DNA of 64,000 nt from Paramyrothecium sp. XJ0827 (lineage: Eukaryota; Ascomycota; Sordariomycetes; Hypocreales; Stachybotryaceae): NCBI GenBank assembly GCA_020881915.1, contig JAJFPB010000004.1, positions 5,022,001-5,086,000 on the forward strand, given 5' to 3'. A program made the translations under genes and the position numbers. Below, piece after piece: positions 1 to 11,549 of the stretch; position 1 is the stretch's first letter, and each line of letters begins with the position of its first letter. The notes under the pieces are model-generated. The model worked only from the letters and a program-made list of their open reading frames with translations. It searched no databases and had not been told where the DNA came from.

Positions 1-1188
1 AACTGCTGCTTCTGAGAGGACTATACCTACAATATACTCCCTATGCCAGTCGCTGCTGGAATACGGTCGGCGTGGCACTACGCGTGGCGCAGGGTTTGGG
101 CTTGCATCTGGACCAAAGTGGTTCATCCTCATCCGCTGACAACTTGAGACGCGAGATGGGGCGAAGGATCTGGTATCATTGTGTCTTCTTGGATCTGTAT
201 TACCTCTCCTGAATTGTCATCAACTTCATACCAGACTGTAACTAACATGTCGCCAGACTGTCGGCCACCACATTTGGTCGTCCGGTTTTCCTCCGCCAGC
301 CTTACTTGGTCCCATTGCCCAGGGATCTGGACGATGAATCCTTGACAGTACCTGGCAGTGGGCATTCAGCCCAAGGAAAATTATCTCGCATATCATTCTT
401 CATTCATTCCATCAAACTATGTGGTATTTGGAATGAAATTCTGGACAGAGTGTATCCTCCGGGAAATGGTCGAAATGCCGTGAATGATACTGATACAGCC
501 CCCTCAGATGTCAGCGTTGTGCACAGCCTATGCTCGAGACTTGATCAGCTCCTGGACGATTTGCCAACTCATCTCAAAAGCGAAGATTGCGGAAATGACC
601 ACAGTGGACCCTCAGTCAACTGTTTCCGAATGCAGGCGAGAGTTATGGAGTCGAGGTTGGTCCAAACATCAGCCAGAAAAGGACTGTGCTGACATCTGCA
701 GAGTTCTATATCTGCGACTCCTGCTCCTCCGACCTTCACTCATCACTGCTGTGCAGCGACGTGGCTCAGATCAGAAGGCGACAACAAAAAGAAACGCAGC
801 TTCTCACTTGCGGGAGAATGCCTTAAAGGATATCAACCTGCTTTGTGTCTCCACGGCCCACACCGTCCTTGAGGTGCTACACCAGGATATGAGCAGCAGA
901 CTCAGCACCTCTGCATGGCATGCTTTGCTTTGTACGTCTAATTACGCATGAAAAGTCTCCTGCTTACCAGTTGAAGATACCTTTGCCGCTACCTCGGTCT
1001 TACTTGCTGCTAGCTTGTGTCCTGAGCTAGAAGTAAACTTTGAGATCGATCCCGCCAAGGCGTCCTGGGAGAGAGCTCTAGCGATATTTGAGTTTTATCA
1101 GCCGTCCATAGATTCCGCCAAGAGCATGCTCGAAGCTCTTCAAATGTATCGTCTGCGTCTAACGACGGGGGGTCGTCAAGGTTCGTAG
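1..1188 (+). CDS. Fungal-specific transcription factor, C-terminal part (left-truncated), in-frame TAG near the end
   Basis: This is the Fungal_trans (regulatory middle domain) part of a Zn2Cys6-class regulator; the N-terminus and zinc cluster lie outside the window. Exons read 1-196, 257-655, 702-931 and 971-1188. The introns (60, 46 and 39 nt) have GT/AG ends, and the last carries a GTACGT donor. Family hallmarks in order are ALRVAQGLGLHLD, RRIWYHCVFLD, TTFGRP, and FAATSVLLAASLCP followed by SWERAL. The frame meets TAG at 1186-1188, but the same frame stays open with protein-like sequence (TDDNWLFDHASS, DESWW) to TAA at 1396-1398. Either the protein ends early by a nonsense change, or a 45-nt intron at about 1146-1190 (GTATCG donor, CTAAC branch) removes the stop. 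Family call is firm; the 3' end is not. Confidence 0.75.
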
Positions 1189-1398
1189 AGATCCCTTCTT
1201 TTCGAGGAACCTCTTGTAGGTACTAACAACACCACCGATTTTCACGTTGAATCAAACACTAGTCAAACGGATGACAACTGGTTGTTTGATCATGCCTCAT
1301 CTATTGATGAAAGCTGGTGGATGTCGATGATAGAGGAGTGCGATAGTATCTTTGCCTCGGACATGGTTAAGGATGACTCGTCCTCTCAGCACACCTAA

Positions 1399-1824
1399 TC
1401 GAGAGGCGGAAGGGTTTGTTGGCATTTACAGTGAACATGTCGACGAAGTAAGTAGCCTTGAGGCTAAATTTGGTTATGATATTCAATTCAAGAGCAATGC
1501 CTTTCCAATATTATGGCTACAAGCAGAGCAGCGGCCACACCCCAGTGGCCTGGTACCGTCAGGTTTTTGTGGTGACTCCATATTAGCAAGATCATATTTA
1601 ACAAGCCCGATTTTGTTTTATCTGGTCGCTAAAGCTTAGCTCTTCAACATAGCACATGAAACCACCGTGTCGCATTCGAAAAAAAGAAGAAAAAAGAAGA
1701 AAAAAGAAGAAAAAAGCCACCACTTTTACGTTGTCCAAAGCTGCCCAAAATCGTTAGCTTAGCTCTTGTCATTTTGCACCTCAACAGAAGCATTCAATTA
1801 TCTTAAGACGTTTGTGTATATAGC
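1399..1824. other. Intergenic, gene-free
   Basis: No supported gene. It holds the convergent 3' ends of the transcription factor and the SnoaL-like gene, plus the purine-only tandem repeat listed separately. Confidence 0.5.
1680..1716. repeat. Purine tandem repeat (AAAAAAGAAG)n
   Basis: About three and a half copies of a 10-bp unit made only of A and G. It lies in non-coding sequence between two convergent genes. It is a simple low-complexity tract; no function is inferred. Confidence 0.85.
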
Positions 1825-2298
1825 CTATCGTGGTCCTGGAAGTTTGATCATTCCAATCTGTGTCATGATGCCAAGCAAGTCCGGTTGTCCATATTCTCCG
1901 ACAATCATCCCCTCATCAAATCTGTATATGTTCAATGCGGACGAGACGAAAGATTTCCCAGTGGCAGGAGCTCCCAAAAATTCACCCCGATGTGTACCCC
2001 GGATGGTGAAGCGTGCAGCAACGGCGTTATCTCCCACAACAGTCTCCTCCAGAGACCATTGGACGTCTGGGAATGCGCCTCGCATCATTCCAAGAATCTC
2101 CATGTAGCCTGAAAGTCCGACAAGGGGCGCCTCGCGAAGAGGAGCATGGAAGACGGCCTTTTCAGATACCACCTCCGTTCCGATACGCTGATCGCCTGAG
2201 TTGATGAAGTCAAGAAAGCGCTCCATTCTTTCACGTAGGCTCTTTGTGATGATCAGTACATTGTCAGATGAAATCATGTCTCTGCTGGACCCGAACAT
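1825..2298 (-). CDS. SnoaL-like / NTF2-fold protein
   Basis: Single exon, 157 aa from the first ATG; the ATG at residue 25 (ERMERFLDF) would also give a full domain. The fold is that of SnoaL-like ester cyclases and related NTF2-fold proteins: an N-terminal helix (FLDFINSGD), then ISRM-like strands and the segment FTIRGTHRGEFLG..ATGK that is typical of the polyketide-cyclase-like branch. In bacteria such proteins close polyketide rings; fungal members are mostly uncharacterised and can be isomerases or lack a known activity. It sits 0.8 kb from a divergent MDR oxidoreductase, and the pair could share a promoter. No signal peptide or membrane segment is seen. Confidence 0.7.
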   Translation of the reverse strand: MFGSSRDMISSDNVLIITKSLRERMERFLDFINSGDQRIGTEVVSEKAVFHAPLREAPLVGLSGYMEILGMMRGAFPDVQWSLEETVVGDNAVAARFTIRGTHRGEFLGAPATGKSFVSSALNIYRFDEGMIVGEYGQPDLLGIMTQIGMIKLPGPR

Positions 2299-3112
2299 AC
2301 AATACGGGACTTGCCCACATCTTCCGCGTTACTTAAAAGATTGTTAGCTATAACCGAACATAGTGGTTATTTAAGCAAGTGATGGGAGTACGCACTTAGG
2401 CATTTCTTAGCAAAGATTTCGCCACTGAAAAAAACCCAAGAGCAGACGAATAAGGCTGATGAGTAACGGATGGAGCTTGAATCAGAAAAAGGCTTCAAAT
2501 GGGTGGGAGAGAAATCTTAAATACATTCGGGGATCAGATTATGGTACATTCATTCTTCGGAAACACCCTGCTAGGTAAATTGCTTGTTCCCCGAGACTCA
2601 TGGTGTCACCAGCCGCTATCTGTCCCCTTTCCGTGACATCAATTCACGTGCCATAAGAACCACAGAAAGCTGGTACCGAGAAGTGTCTTGTGGCATTTCA
2701 CTGGGGACCGTGGCCGTAGCCGAACCTTGATTCATGGTAAAGCAGATGCCGCAGCTCCACTATGAAAACTGCCAACCAGTAAAAAGTGCAGCTTATCTCC
2801 CCGAGCCGGGCGGGGATCATTCCAATTGACCCACCCTGGCAGCCGGTGTTACCAGGAGACAGGCCCCTCTTGACCTAGCCGCGACAACTTTCACGAGACA
2901 TTGATGACACTCGCAGTTTGCGCTTCGAAGTTTCTGAGATATTGACAGTCGATTTGATTCTCTGGATAAAGACAGAGGAAGAACGAAAGGAGAAACGAAA
3001 CCTCAACGCTAGCAATTGCTTGATTCGTAACGGCAATCATAATCTAAGAGGATCCTCCCAAAGCTCACGGATACAGGCATCGGCGGCCATATAGAGCTAA
3101 TCGATTACTGAA
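2299..3112. promoter_or_regulatory. Divergent intergenic region between SnoaL-like and MDR genes
   Basis: About 0.8 kb without a coding frame. It must hold the promoters of both flanking genes. GC-rich CCG/CGG triplets occur near 2803-2815, but no clear Zn2Cys6-type spaced palindrome can be claimed. Confidence 0.4.
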
Positions 3113-4200
3113 ATGGAGAACAATGCCCATGTGGCCATGCGCGCGGTGATCTGCACAGCCCCGGGGCCCATATCGGTGCTTAAGATTCAGAATGTGCCGC
3201 TGCCAGAGCCTAATGAGGGCGAGGTGCTCATCAAAGTACTAGGCTTTGGCATCAACCGTGCGGGTAGGCGAACCTCCTTTAGTTTCCAAGCTTTCGCGGG
3301 GACGTTTGACTAACCTAAATTCGAAGAGATGTTTACGCGCCAGGGACATTCCCCAGGTCTTGTTTTCCCACGCATCATTGGAATCGAGTGCATCGGTGTA
3401 GTCGCTGGGCTGCCGCCTAATGGTGCTCGGTCGTCAAAATTTAGCATTGGCACGAAAGTAGCCACGTGCATGGGAGGGCTTGGACGCCAGATTCCGGGCT
3501 CCTACGCTGAGTTCACTTGCGTGTCTGAGTCGAATCTGCTTGAAATCCCATCGACTTCTCTTTCCCCAGGCCAACTAGCCGCACTGCCGGAAAGATGCTG
3601 CAGACAACTTGGGGCTCATTGACCAGCGGACTTCAGCTAAAGCCCGGTGAAAGTCTCCTGATAAGGGGTAGCACCAGTTCCATTGGTTTGTGCGCCATTC
3701 AACTAGCGCGAAAGTTGGGTGCTACTCGTATAGGAGCGACAACCCGGCGTGCCGACAGAGAATCGATGCTGCGCAATGCAGGCGCAGACGAGGTATGCAT
3801 CGACAATGGCCTGGTGGCTGAGCAGATCTCGAACAGCTCTACAGGGTTCTTTGACAAAGTCCTAGAGCTTGTTGGGACATCAACTCTGAAGGATAGCTTG
3901 AGATGTGCCGTTCCTGGTGGTCTCGTATGCATGTCAGGAATCCAGGGCGGACAGTGGACGTTGGAAAATTTCTATCCGATTAATGATTTGCCAAATCGCA
4001 ACAAGTTGTGTGGCTATGGAGGTGGAATCGAAGACTTCCTTGCCTTGCCCTTGGAAGAGTTGATCCGGGACATCGAGGAAGGAAGAGTAAGAATTCCTCA
4101 TACAGAGTTTAAGCTTGACGATATTCAGAAAGTGCACCAAATACTCGAACTCGGAGGTGGGGGATCGAAACTAGTTGTACTGAACGACCATGCTTTCTAA
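3113..4200 (+). pseudogene. Zinc-type alcohol dehydrogenase / quinone-reductase-like MDR protein, frameshifted
   Basis: Exon 1 is 3113-3263; intron 3264-3326 has a CTAAC branch; exon 2 starts at 3327. The start MRAVICTAPGP, the GroES-like segment (GEVLIKVLGFGINR), the stretch FTRQGHSPG and the NADP-binding RGSTSSIG loop identify the medium-chain dehydrogenase/reductase superfamily, quinone-reductase branch. At about 3590-3595 the reading frame breaks: the frame with QLAALPE runs into RCCRQLGAH and stops, while the family-like continuation (MLQTTWGSL..) is one frame over, as if a single base were missing. No GT donor lies close enough to explain it as an intron. Both parts otherwise look well kept, so this is a recent lesion or an assembly error. 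Total length without the break would be near the family norm of about 340 aa. Confidence 0.7.
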
Positions 4201-4268
4201 ACTGGTCGAAGGAAGAGCAATGCTCGGATGATGAAGGCTGTTATGCAAAAATTTTGTGAAATGTATTG

Positions 4269-4300
4269 AAAGTTCCTCCTTCAGAAAGTTCCTCCTTCAG
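4269..4300. repeat. 16-bp tandem duplication
   Basis: The unit AAAGTTCCTCCTTCAG occurs twice head to tail just downstream of the MDR gene. It is a small local duplication without an evident function. Confidence 0.8.
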
Positions 4301-4659
4301 AATATTGAAACCACTGCTGCGGTTTAATCTCGTGCTCGACATGGTTTTGACCCAAGTTGTGTAGCTGAACGTGGATCCTGGCCAACGACATGGTGTTGCA
4401 ATACAGCACAAAGCACTCATTGTGCCGTCACCCACTCGTTTCCCTCCCCGTAAGGATTTCCAGCTCCGCAGACACACTAAATTGCATCGCTGGGCTTCTG
4501 CATCATAACAAACATTGAATGATACAGAGAAGCCTTCCATGAACAGCCCGAGTTCACAAACCAAAAATGACGTGGTTAGCCATGATTAAAAAAAATCACA
4601 TAAGACAGCTCTCAAGCCATTATGATCATACATGTAGGGGCAAACCAAAGACCCCTTGT

Positions 4660-5278
4660 TCAGGCGAGCTCAACCTGACTCACAATCCGCTGCCCATCCA
4701 GATTATTCAGTGCACTCATTATCTTGTTTATGTGGTATGTTGGCTGCTGAATGCTATTATCCACGAAATATACCAGGTAAACATAACGGTTTGATTCACG
4801 CAGATTGGTGCTGACTATGTGCCTGTGGATATGTTCCTTGTCCACAATCTTGCTAGTCGAAGGCACAGAGGATGAAACATGCAACGAAAGGCTCAATCTC
4901 CGAGTCACCATGTAGTGCCAAGCAGTATTATAAGACCACCAGCTGCCCGGCAATGGCAGGGCTTCGGGGAAAGCGAACTGCCCCATCATGGATCGCCCTA
5001 TGTACAGACTGTGTATAGCATGGGCGTCACTCGGAAGAAATTTGCATAAAAATTTGCGATTCCGAAAAGGTCTAGAGCAGGGACAATTCAAACCTCACCC
5101 CTGTTAGCACAGCACAGCCTAGCCAAGACTTCCGCAGGATCGTGATATAGTTGTAAAGTGGAGCCGCCACAGGCATCTCCTTATGCATTACCATACGTAA
5201 AATCTGTGCCTCGGACTGACATATCATGCGAAGTCGCGGATGTGAAATGGAATCTACTCGTACTATCGCTAGTTCCAT
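4660..5278 (-). CDS. Possible two-exon hypothetical gene
   Basis: Two open frames on the minus strand, 5278-5072 and 5091-4660, could be joined by an intron with a GTGAGG donor near 5095 and an acceptor either at the nearby CTCTAG or about 90 nt downstream. I do not recognise the product and see no signal peptide, membrane segment or family motif. It may be a chance pair of frames or a decayed gene. Listed only because the surrounding 1.7 kb otherwise has no gene. Confidence 0.15.
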
Positions 5279-5790
5279 CCCGCATAGTGACTCCGGAAAG
5301 CCGAATGTCTACTCTGACGAATGGCCCCTGAGCATAGTTCGCTCAGACATTTATCCAACCATCGTCTCATAATCCACCGGCTGAGTGACCATTCGATTTT
5401 TCTCTTGGCACTCGCTTAGCATCACCTTAGTGCATTTAACCTATCCGACGTACCGAGAAAGCATCCTGGGCATGCAGAGAACCATCTTCGATTTGCCTGC
5501 AAGGCTGGGTCGCTCTTCCGGACTATGCAAGGGCCGAGCCATTAAGCTTACTGAATGTCTACCGAGCCCACTTAGCATCCTATCGACAATTGGTCGCCTC
5601 GGTCTCCTCATCAAGGTTCATGTTCCTTCACCTGCTTTTTTGGGAGTTAGAGGGCGAAACCCCTGCTAGAGTGGTCTTGGCCACGCGAGTAGTCCCGGAG
5701 AAACCAACCCGTCCCCGTTTGCCAATGCGCCAAAACTGCACTAAAGACACAAGAATAGCACGGTGCCATTTTGAGGTTTTGCCGAACCCC

Positions 5791-5797
5791 TATAAAT
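5791..5797 (+). promoter_or_regulatory. TATA box of the AA9 gene
   Basis: TATAAAT stands 137 bp before the ATG, with a pyrimidine-rich leader between. Position and sequence fit a regulated fungal promoter. Confidence 0.5.
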
Positions 5798-5927
5798 CTG
5801 TGGCTACCGCTCTCTCAGGAACCGGTTCCTATTCCTCTACGAGCATCTGAACCTCATCTCAGATATTCGACTCAGAGCCAACTCTTCAAGAACTCCTCTT
5901 GCTCAGTCTTCCCACCTACCTGCCGCC

Positions 5928-6756
5928 ATGTTCCAGTCTCTTGCAGTCACCGTTGCCGTTCTGGCCTCCCAGGCCGCGGCCCACGGCTACCTCAGCACCT
6001 TCTACGTCGGCGGTGTCAACTATGAAGGATTCAACCGCTGGCAGGTGGACAAGGACCCTAACGCTATCGGATGGTCTTTTACTACCAACGACGAGGGTCC
6101 TGAGATGGATATCTCTAGCCCTGACTTCGTCTGCCGCCGCGGTGCCCAGCCCTCCAGGAACTACGCCAAGGTCGAGGCTGGCAGCCCGATCGAGTTCAGG
6201 TGGACTTCTGATGACAAGGTTCGTGATTCCTGATTATGTGATTATGGCCCTATGATAGATCAACGACTCACTCTGGAAACAGGTCATCAACCCTAATGGC
6301 TGGGCTGAGAGCCACCGCGGTGCTGTCATTACCTACATCGCCCCCTGCAACGGCGACTGCACCACCGTCAGCAAGACCAGCCTCCAATGGACGAAGATCC
6401 AAGAGGGCGGTCTGATCTCCGGCCCCGCCAATACTGCTGGCATTTGGGCCACTGATCTTCTGCGTACCTACGATGGCTGGAGCTTGGCCACTATTCCCGC
6501 TTCCATTGCTCCTGGCAAGTACGTTGTGCGTCACGAGCTCATTGCTCTGCACCGTGCCCATATCAACGAGCCTGAATTCTACATGCAGTGCGGTAACATT
6601 GAGATTACCAAGGGTGGCTCAGATACTCTCGCTGGCAAGGGTGTTGTTGCGTCGCAGCTGTACAGCCGTTCCAACACCCAGTTGTTCGGTTTCACTGTCT
6701 ACGGATCTGCAACCAGCTGGACCATTCCCGGCCCCGCGCTGTACACTGGAAACTAG
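5928..6756 (+). CDS. AA9 lytic polysaccharide monooxygenase (former GH61)
   Basis: Exons 5928-6218 and 6283-6756 around a 64-nt intron give 254 aa. The first 18 residues are a signal peptide ending AAA, so the mature protein starts with the copper-binding His19 (HGYLSTFYV). The second histidine-brace residue is His108 (ESHRGAVITYIAPC), and the axial Tyr197 lies in EPEFYMQCGN; His187 (IALH) matches the usual second-sphere histidine. AA9 enzymes are secreted copper oxidases that cleave cellulose or hemicellulose. The residue two before the axial tyrosine is Glu195; most AA9 members have Gln there. No cellulose-binding module follows the catalytic domain. The family call is certain; substrate cannot be read from sequence. 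Confidence 0.95.
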
Positions 6757-7925
6757 ACTGGTCGACTGTGGACAACAACGCAAGTACTCGCTCCGGATCA
6801 CCGAAACCAGCCCTATTTTTACTGGGGCTAGTTCAGGTGGATTTAGCCTCTTCGAGCAGCTCGTCTTCAAAGACGTGCTCGTTTCGCTGCAGCGGACTGG
6901 TTGGCGACGATTGAAACTGATACCAGCCGAGGAGAAACGTGTCATTTCAGCTCATAAACCTTTGGACTATATGTACAGATCCTTGGGCTCCAGTCAATTC
7001 ATTTATTCCTTGATGTTCGGCCCCTCGACGAAAGAAGAATTTTACAACCAGTGATTAGCTATATGAGCATGCTTGAGACGTCAACTCACGCAATTTAGGC
7101 ATGGGTAGTGTACAATAGCAATACAAAAAACCTTCAACAAGTTATCCTCTGTTTGTCCATATTGCTTCGCCATGTTACGGGAAGTCAGTAGTTGACCGAG
7201 CTTCGTTGTCAGACGCGTCGCCTCCCACGCTTCCCTCCCAGACACGTCACCCTGGACCGGCAGGCTCTAAGTGAGCACAGCTTCTGATTATTGAGGTCAG
7301 CTGAGATTGATGTAGTTGAAATTGCACTAAAGATTTCTTACTCCACCACCAATAATAGCACTGTATGCATGCTACCGGCTCAAGGTAAACTACACGAGCA
7401 AGACGAACTATTTGTAGGAGCCAAACTTGTCTTGAACTGAAATCGCGGAAACATCAATGGGCGAGCACGGAAATATGAGGGACCAGCCGGATATGCAGAG
7501 CACTACTTGCTCCGTCTTTGCAGACCGAATGAGCTTCTCTGTGTATCATGCTTACCATAATGCGTGAAAATCCTATTGTACCAATCCCGGCCATGAATCT
7601 CTAGGCAGCAGACGCGGGAACAAAAGGCCCTGGGAAGAATGTTCGCACTGTGCTGATTGCACTGCAGTGCGGGCTTGTGACAGGGTAACCTGATAGAGGG
7701 TGACAGGGCTTTCCTTGGTTTTTCTGCTATTCTCCAACGGAGTACAGGATAACGAGCGGGGCTCACCTCCGCAAGACTGCCAAAGGCGCGCGAGGTTGCA
7801 TTTATCCATCAAGTGACAGCTGCCTACAGAGAGGACAACTTGTGTTCAGCGCGGGAAGGTTGATGGGAACTCAGAATCTGCGATTTCTGGCAGAGTGAGA
7901 CAACAATCTCACAGCATATGATCGG
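6757..7925. other. Intergenic, gene-free
   Basis: 1.2 kb between the AA9 stop and the F-box gene start. Short open frames are overlapping and without family motifs. It should contain the AA9 3' UTR and the F-box promoter. Confidence 0.45.
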
Positions 7926-10900
7926 ATGGCAAGAACAGAATCGAGAAACCACGATCACTGCGCCTTGTGCGGCGCCCGTCTCGTTGATTCCAATGGCTAT
8001 TACTACGAGACACCCCCGGTAGACCAGTATCCATGGGGCTGCAAAGTCCGCGCACGTGAGTGTTTCGCCCAAGCAGCAGTTATCTGAGAATTATTGGATG
8101 TTGGATCGTTGACTTGGGCTTTCTCAAGTACTGTTAGAGAAAACGACTGGCCACCCTCGCTTGACCGGCATTGGCCTCTTCAGAAACCGCCAGGTGCACG
8201 CCGACATTGACACAGGGGTGGCATATACCGATCCTTCGGTGACCCTGAGCACCCACCGTCTCAGCCATAGATACACTGCAGATGGAGATGTCAATCCTCC
8301 TGTCTTTGGCATTCACGAGGCATGCTGGACTCTTTTGCTGGCTCGCATGGCGCCCCGCGCAGCGGACTCTGGGATATCAGCCATTGCCACTCATCTCTAT
8401 ACCATTTTAGTTTGCATTTCAGGAGATCGATGCAGAATCTTGCATCCAATGCAAGATTATGGCGGAATATGGAGGTTCCACGGGACGTATTCCCTATACG
8501 AAGGGGATTTCGAGGAAGATGAGTGGGGTTTTCTCAAGGCACATCCTCGCCCGGTGTCCGTCGAAAGTGTGTCTCTGCCACCGCAGGAAGACGCGCAGGG
8601 CTACATACGCAACAATCGGTGCCCCAGTGACAATGACTTCTTCACACGAATGCCCAGCGAACTTGTCGTGGCGTTACTTGCAGAGCTTCCAACTGCCGAT
8701 CTCATCAGCCTGCGGTTGGCATCCCGGGCCGTGGCCTCTGTTTCATCCCCCTCAAGCCTCCTAAACTCGTTTTGGCGCAGCCGCTTCGAACGCGGTTTTG
8801 AAATGGCCTTTTACATGGCTGGATATCCTCCTGGGCTGTCCTCAAGAGACTGGCGCGTCCTGTATGGCCAGATCCAGCATTGCTTGGCTGAACCATCCAC
8901 CCGTCCTTCTCTTTACAACCGACGCCGGATATGGAACGTTCTCGGCGACTTGAGCATCACCCTAGAGGCTCTCTTGGAAGAATCAGCGGAACAATCTTCT
9001 ATAAGCCATGCTGCCATACCGATACCTAGGCCACGGATTGAAGCGACAGTCTCCCCCTTCCATGGTCAGAATGCCGTATGCTCGTCAAAGGAATTCATAT
9101 TTACATGGAGTTCTGAGGAGGCATTCCCTACGAATCCCATCAACATGTCAAATGCTGTCGAAATTTCCGCTTCCTTCATCCACTTTGACGGTCAAGCCTT
9201 TGTCTGCGGCATCCGTGCTACAACATCTACTTCAACTGGCCCTACCACGCTGTCACAGGTTGGGCTTATTCGACCAAGTACGGAGGAATACTTCCACCTG
9301 GAACGGTGCGAGGAGATTACCAGGATCCAAGTGGTATGCTTGGCTGCGGGTGTCATCGGTCTAAAGTTTCTCATTCAATCAACCGCCGCTGATGATGCTG
9401 AATGGGGAGCATGGCAAAGTGTGGGAAGCACTAACATGTCGCAAGGCCGTAGTCAAGGGGTTGCGGAGCTCAAGACGACGGGAAAGATACTCGCGCTGAC
9501 TGTGCAGTTTAATGCAAGCTTTCCCCTTTAATCTCCTCCAATCTTTAAAACTGGTTTGACTAACGCCATATTCACAGGCCTTCATATGCGTCTCCGTCGG
9601 CATTCCCGATAACTCATCTGGAAGCTATCAGGATTCAAAGACAAAAATGTCGCCTTTTTGGTCTCCAGATATCCCGACAGACTCACATCTTCCGAGTTGG
9701 GTACTCAACGAAGAACAGGATATTGGGAGATCGAAGTATTACATCGATATGGATTTTGGAGGTCCACAAGGCCAGGGTCTTTCTCTGCTTAACCGAATCA
9801 CACCGTTTCTGGACAATCAGGGCTTGCTTCAGGGCATGGCGTTCTATTATGACGATGGCACGAAGCTTGTGTTTGGTTCTCGTCGGCAATTCACGTCTAC
9901 AAGGAATACGACAATGAGCCTCGAGCCGTCTCTTCATGTTCGCGGTTCTGCCGGTGAGCGGATCATTCGTATCGACTGCACAATCGCACCTCGTCCTCAG
10001 AGTAATTTCGAGAAGCCTAGACCTTATTTCCAGGTTCGACGCCCTCAAACTGCTACAAGTACCCTGCGTGTGTTGTAAAGAAAGCCAGCACGATTAACCA
10101 ACTACTAGATCAAGACGAACTGGGGTTTTAAATCCACGTTTGGACATCATGCTGAGGCCTACCCGTTTGCCGAGGGCTCACTCACCATCGGCTCTTCGGA
10201 GGACATGATTATCAGATTGTTCGCTCAAATGAAGGTAACTATATTTGCTTTGCGTTCACTCCTTACAAGTGAAAATCGAACCTAATTGTCATATCTTATC
10301 AGGGGTTTGACGGCTCGGTCGAGAAGTTAAGTGCCGAATGTATTAATGGTGAGATTGCGGTACCACCCGTCGAGGTGATAAAGTCCGTGCTCGTCTCGCC
10401 AGAACATCTAAGGGTCGCCTCTTACTTGAATGACCACTGCCAGACTCTTTGTACATCAGGCGCCAATCTAGAACATGTCCAGTCCATCCACTTTTCTAGT
10501 GGCGAGGACGGCCATTGCCGCTCGCGCGACAATATTTGCGGCATTCTCGTCAGATTCTGGGATATGAACCAGCCTCTAATACTTGGTCAGTGGATCAGGA
10601 AGGTTGACGGTGCTTGCATCGAATTTCAGAAGGGGGAGAAGGTCGTAGAGATCGGCATTTGGTACACTCAAATCAGGACTATGAACGCCCCCAGGGGCCA
10701 AAACAGCTTTGGCAGAGTTGCGGGGATCCGTTTCAGGACTTCTAAGGGGCAGACAAAAGAGTGTCGCTTTATGAGCACCCGCAAGCTACTGTTTGTGAGG
10801 TATCGTAATAATCTTTTTGAGGAGATTGTGAGTAACCTTCCTTCTGTTCTCAGCTAAGTAGCAATATTTTCGCCCCTTGAACGTGACTCTCATCTTACAC

Positions 10901-11549
10901 GCTACAGACTGGACTTGTTTGGAACCTCAACTCCGACTACGAGTTCGTTCAAGTACTGCGCATGCCATCTCCAGCACATACGGGGATGAAGCTCGTACCA
11001 TCAAATGCGCAAGAACATAAGGGCTGGGGTCACCATGACGAGCGTGACCACCATGACCATGAGAAGCTTCTTTGGCGGGAACTCAATCCTCAAACAGATC
11101 TCATGTGCGATTTGATGGCCATAGACGCTTTTATCTACCATCACGCCTATTCTCCCCGTCATTTCGGTCTAGTAGGTCTGCGCTTCCGCTACACAAATGA
11201 TTTGAAATATGAAGTGGGAAATTGTACCACCAGTGAAAAAGTAGCGATGGAGTCAGTGGAATTTGGGGATGATGAACTCACTTACATCGAGCGCAGCCAG
11301 GAGAGTCGAGACGATCTCTCTGGACCCGACATCAGCCTGGGAAATGACAGCGAAAATGGAGGCGATCAAGACAACTACGAAGAATTTGTTGAAGAGGACG
11401 AGCGTGATGACCTGTTGGGAATGAGATTAACAGTGAGTCCTATCCGCCTGATGCACAAACTTTCATTCTTTGTGTACGCAAAGCCGAAGCCTGGCGATTA
11501 CACCGAAGCGTCCCGTAAATGCCGTTTCATATACCTGCGGATGCTCTAG
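7926..11549 (+). CDS. Large F-box protein with N-terminal CxxC motif (DUF7600-type)
   Basis: Six exons: 7926-8055, 8129-9513, 9578-10033, 10115-10234, 10303-10827 and 10908-11549, giving 1085 aa. The N-terminus carries CALCGARL, a CxxC half-ribbon. An F-box follows at about residues 215-255 (RMPSELVVALLAELP). After the motif RRRIW comes a long repetitive beta-rich region with recurring segments such as VQFNAFICVSVG and GVIGLKFLIQ. I recall this architecture as fungal F-box/DUF7600; that name is from memory. An F-box would bind Skp1 in an SCF ubiquitin ligase, with the C-terminal region choosing the target. Intron 2 (9514-9577) begins GCAAGC, so it is a probable GC-AG intron. The C-terminus has an acidic patch (EEFVEEDERDD). 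A paralogue lies at 53210-56186. Confidence 0.75.

Larger units (their letters stand above)
4301..5927. other. Long intergenic region upstream of the AA9 gene
   Basis: Apart from the weak minus-strand candidate at 4660-5278, no coding frame is convincing. The right end carries the TATA box and leader of the AA9 gene. Confidence 0.4.

Noticed and set aside
1825..4200. SnoaL-like protein and MDR reductase as part of the terpenoid cluster
   Set aside because: A 3.6-kb F-box gene and the AA9 gene stand between them and the synthase; no evidence of linkage.
6473..7054. 193-aa open frame overlapping the AA9 gene
   Set aside because: It runs in another frame over the AA9 second exon and its 3' UTR and has no family features.
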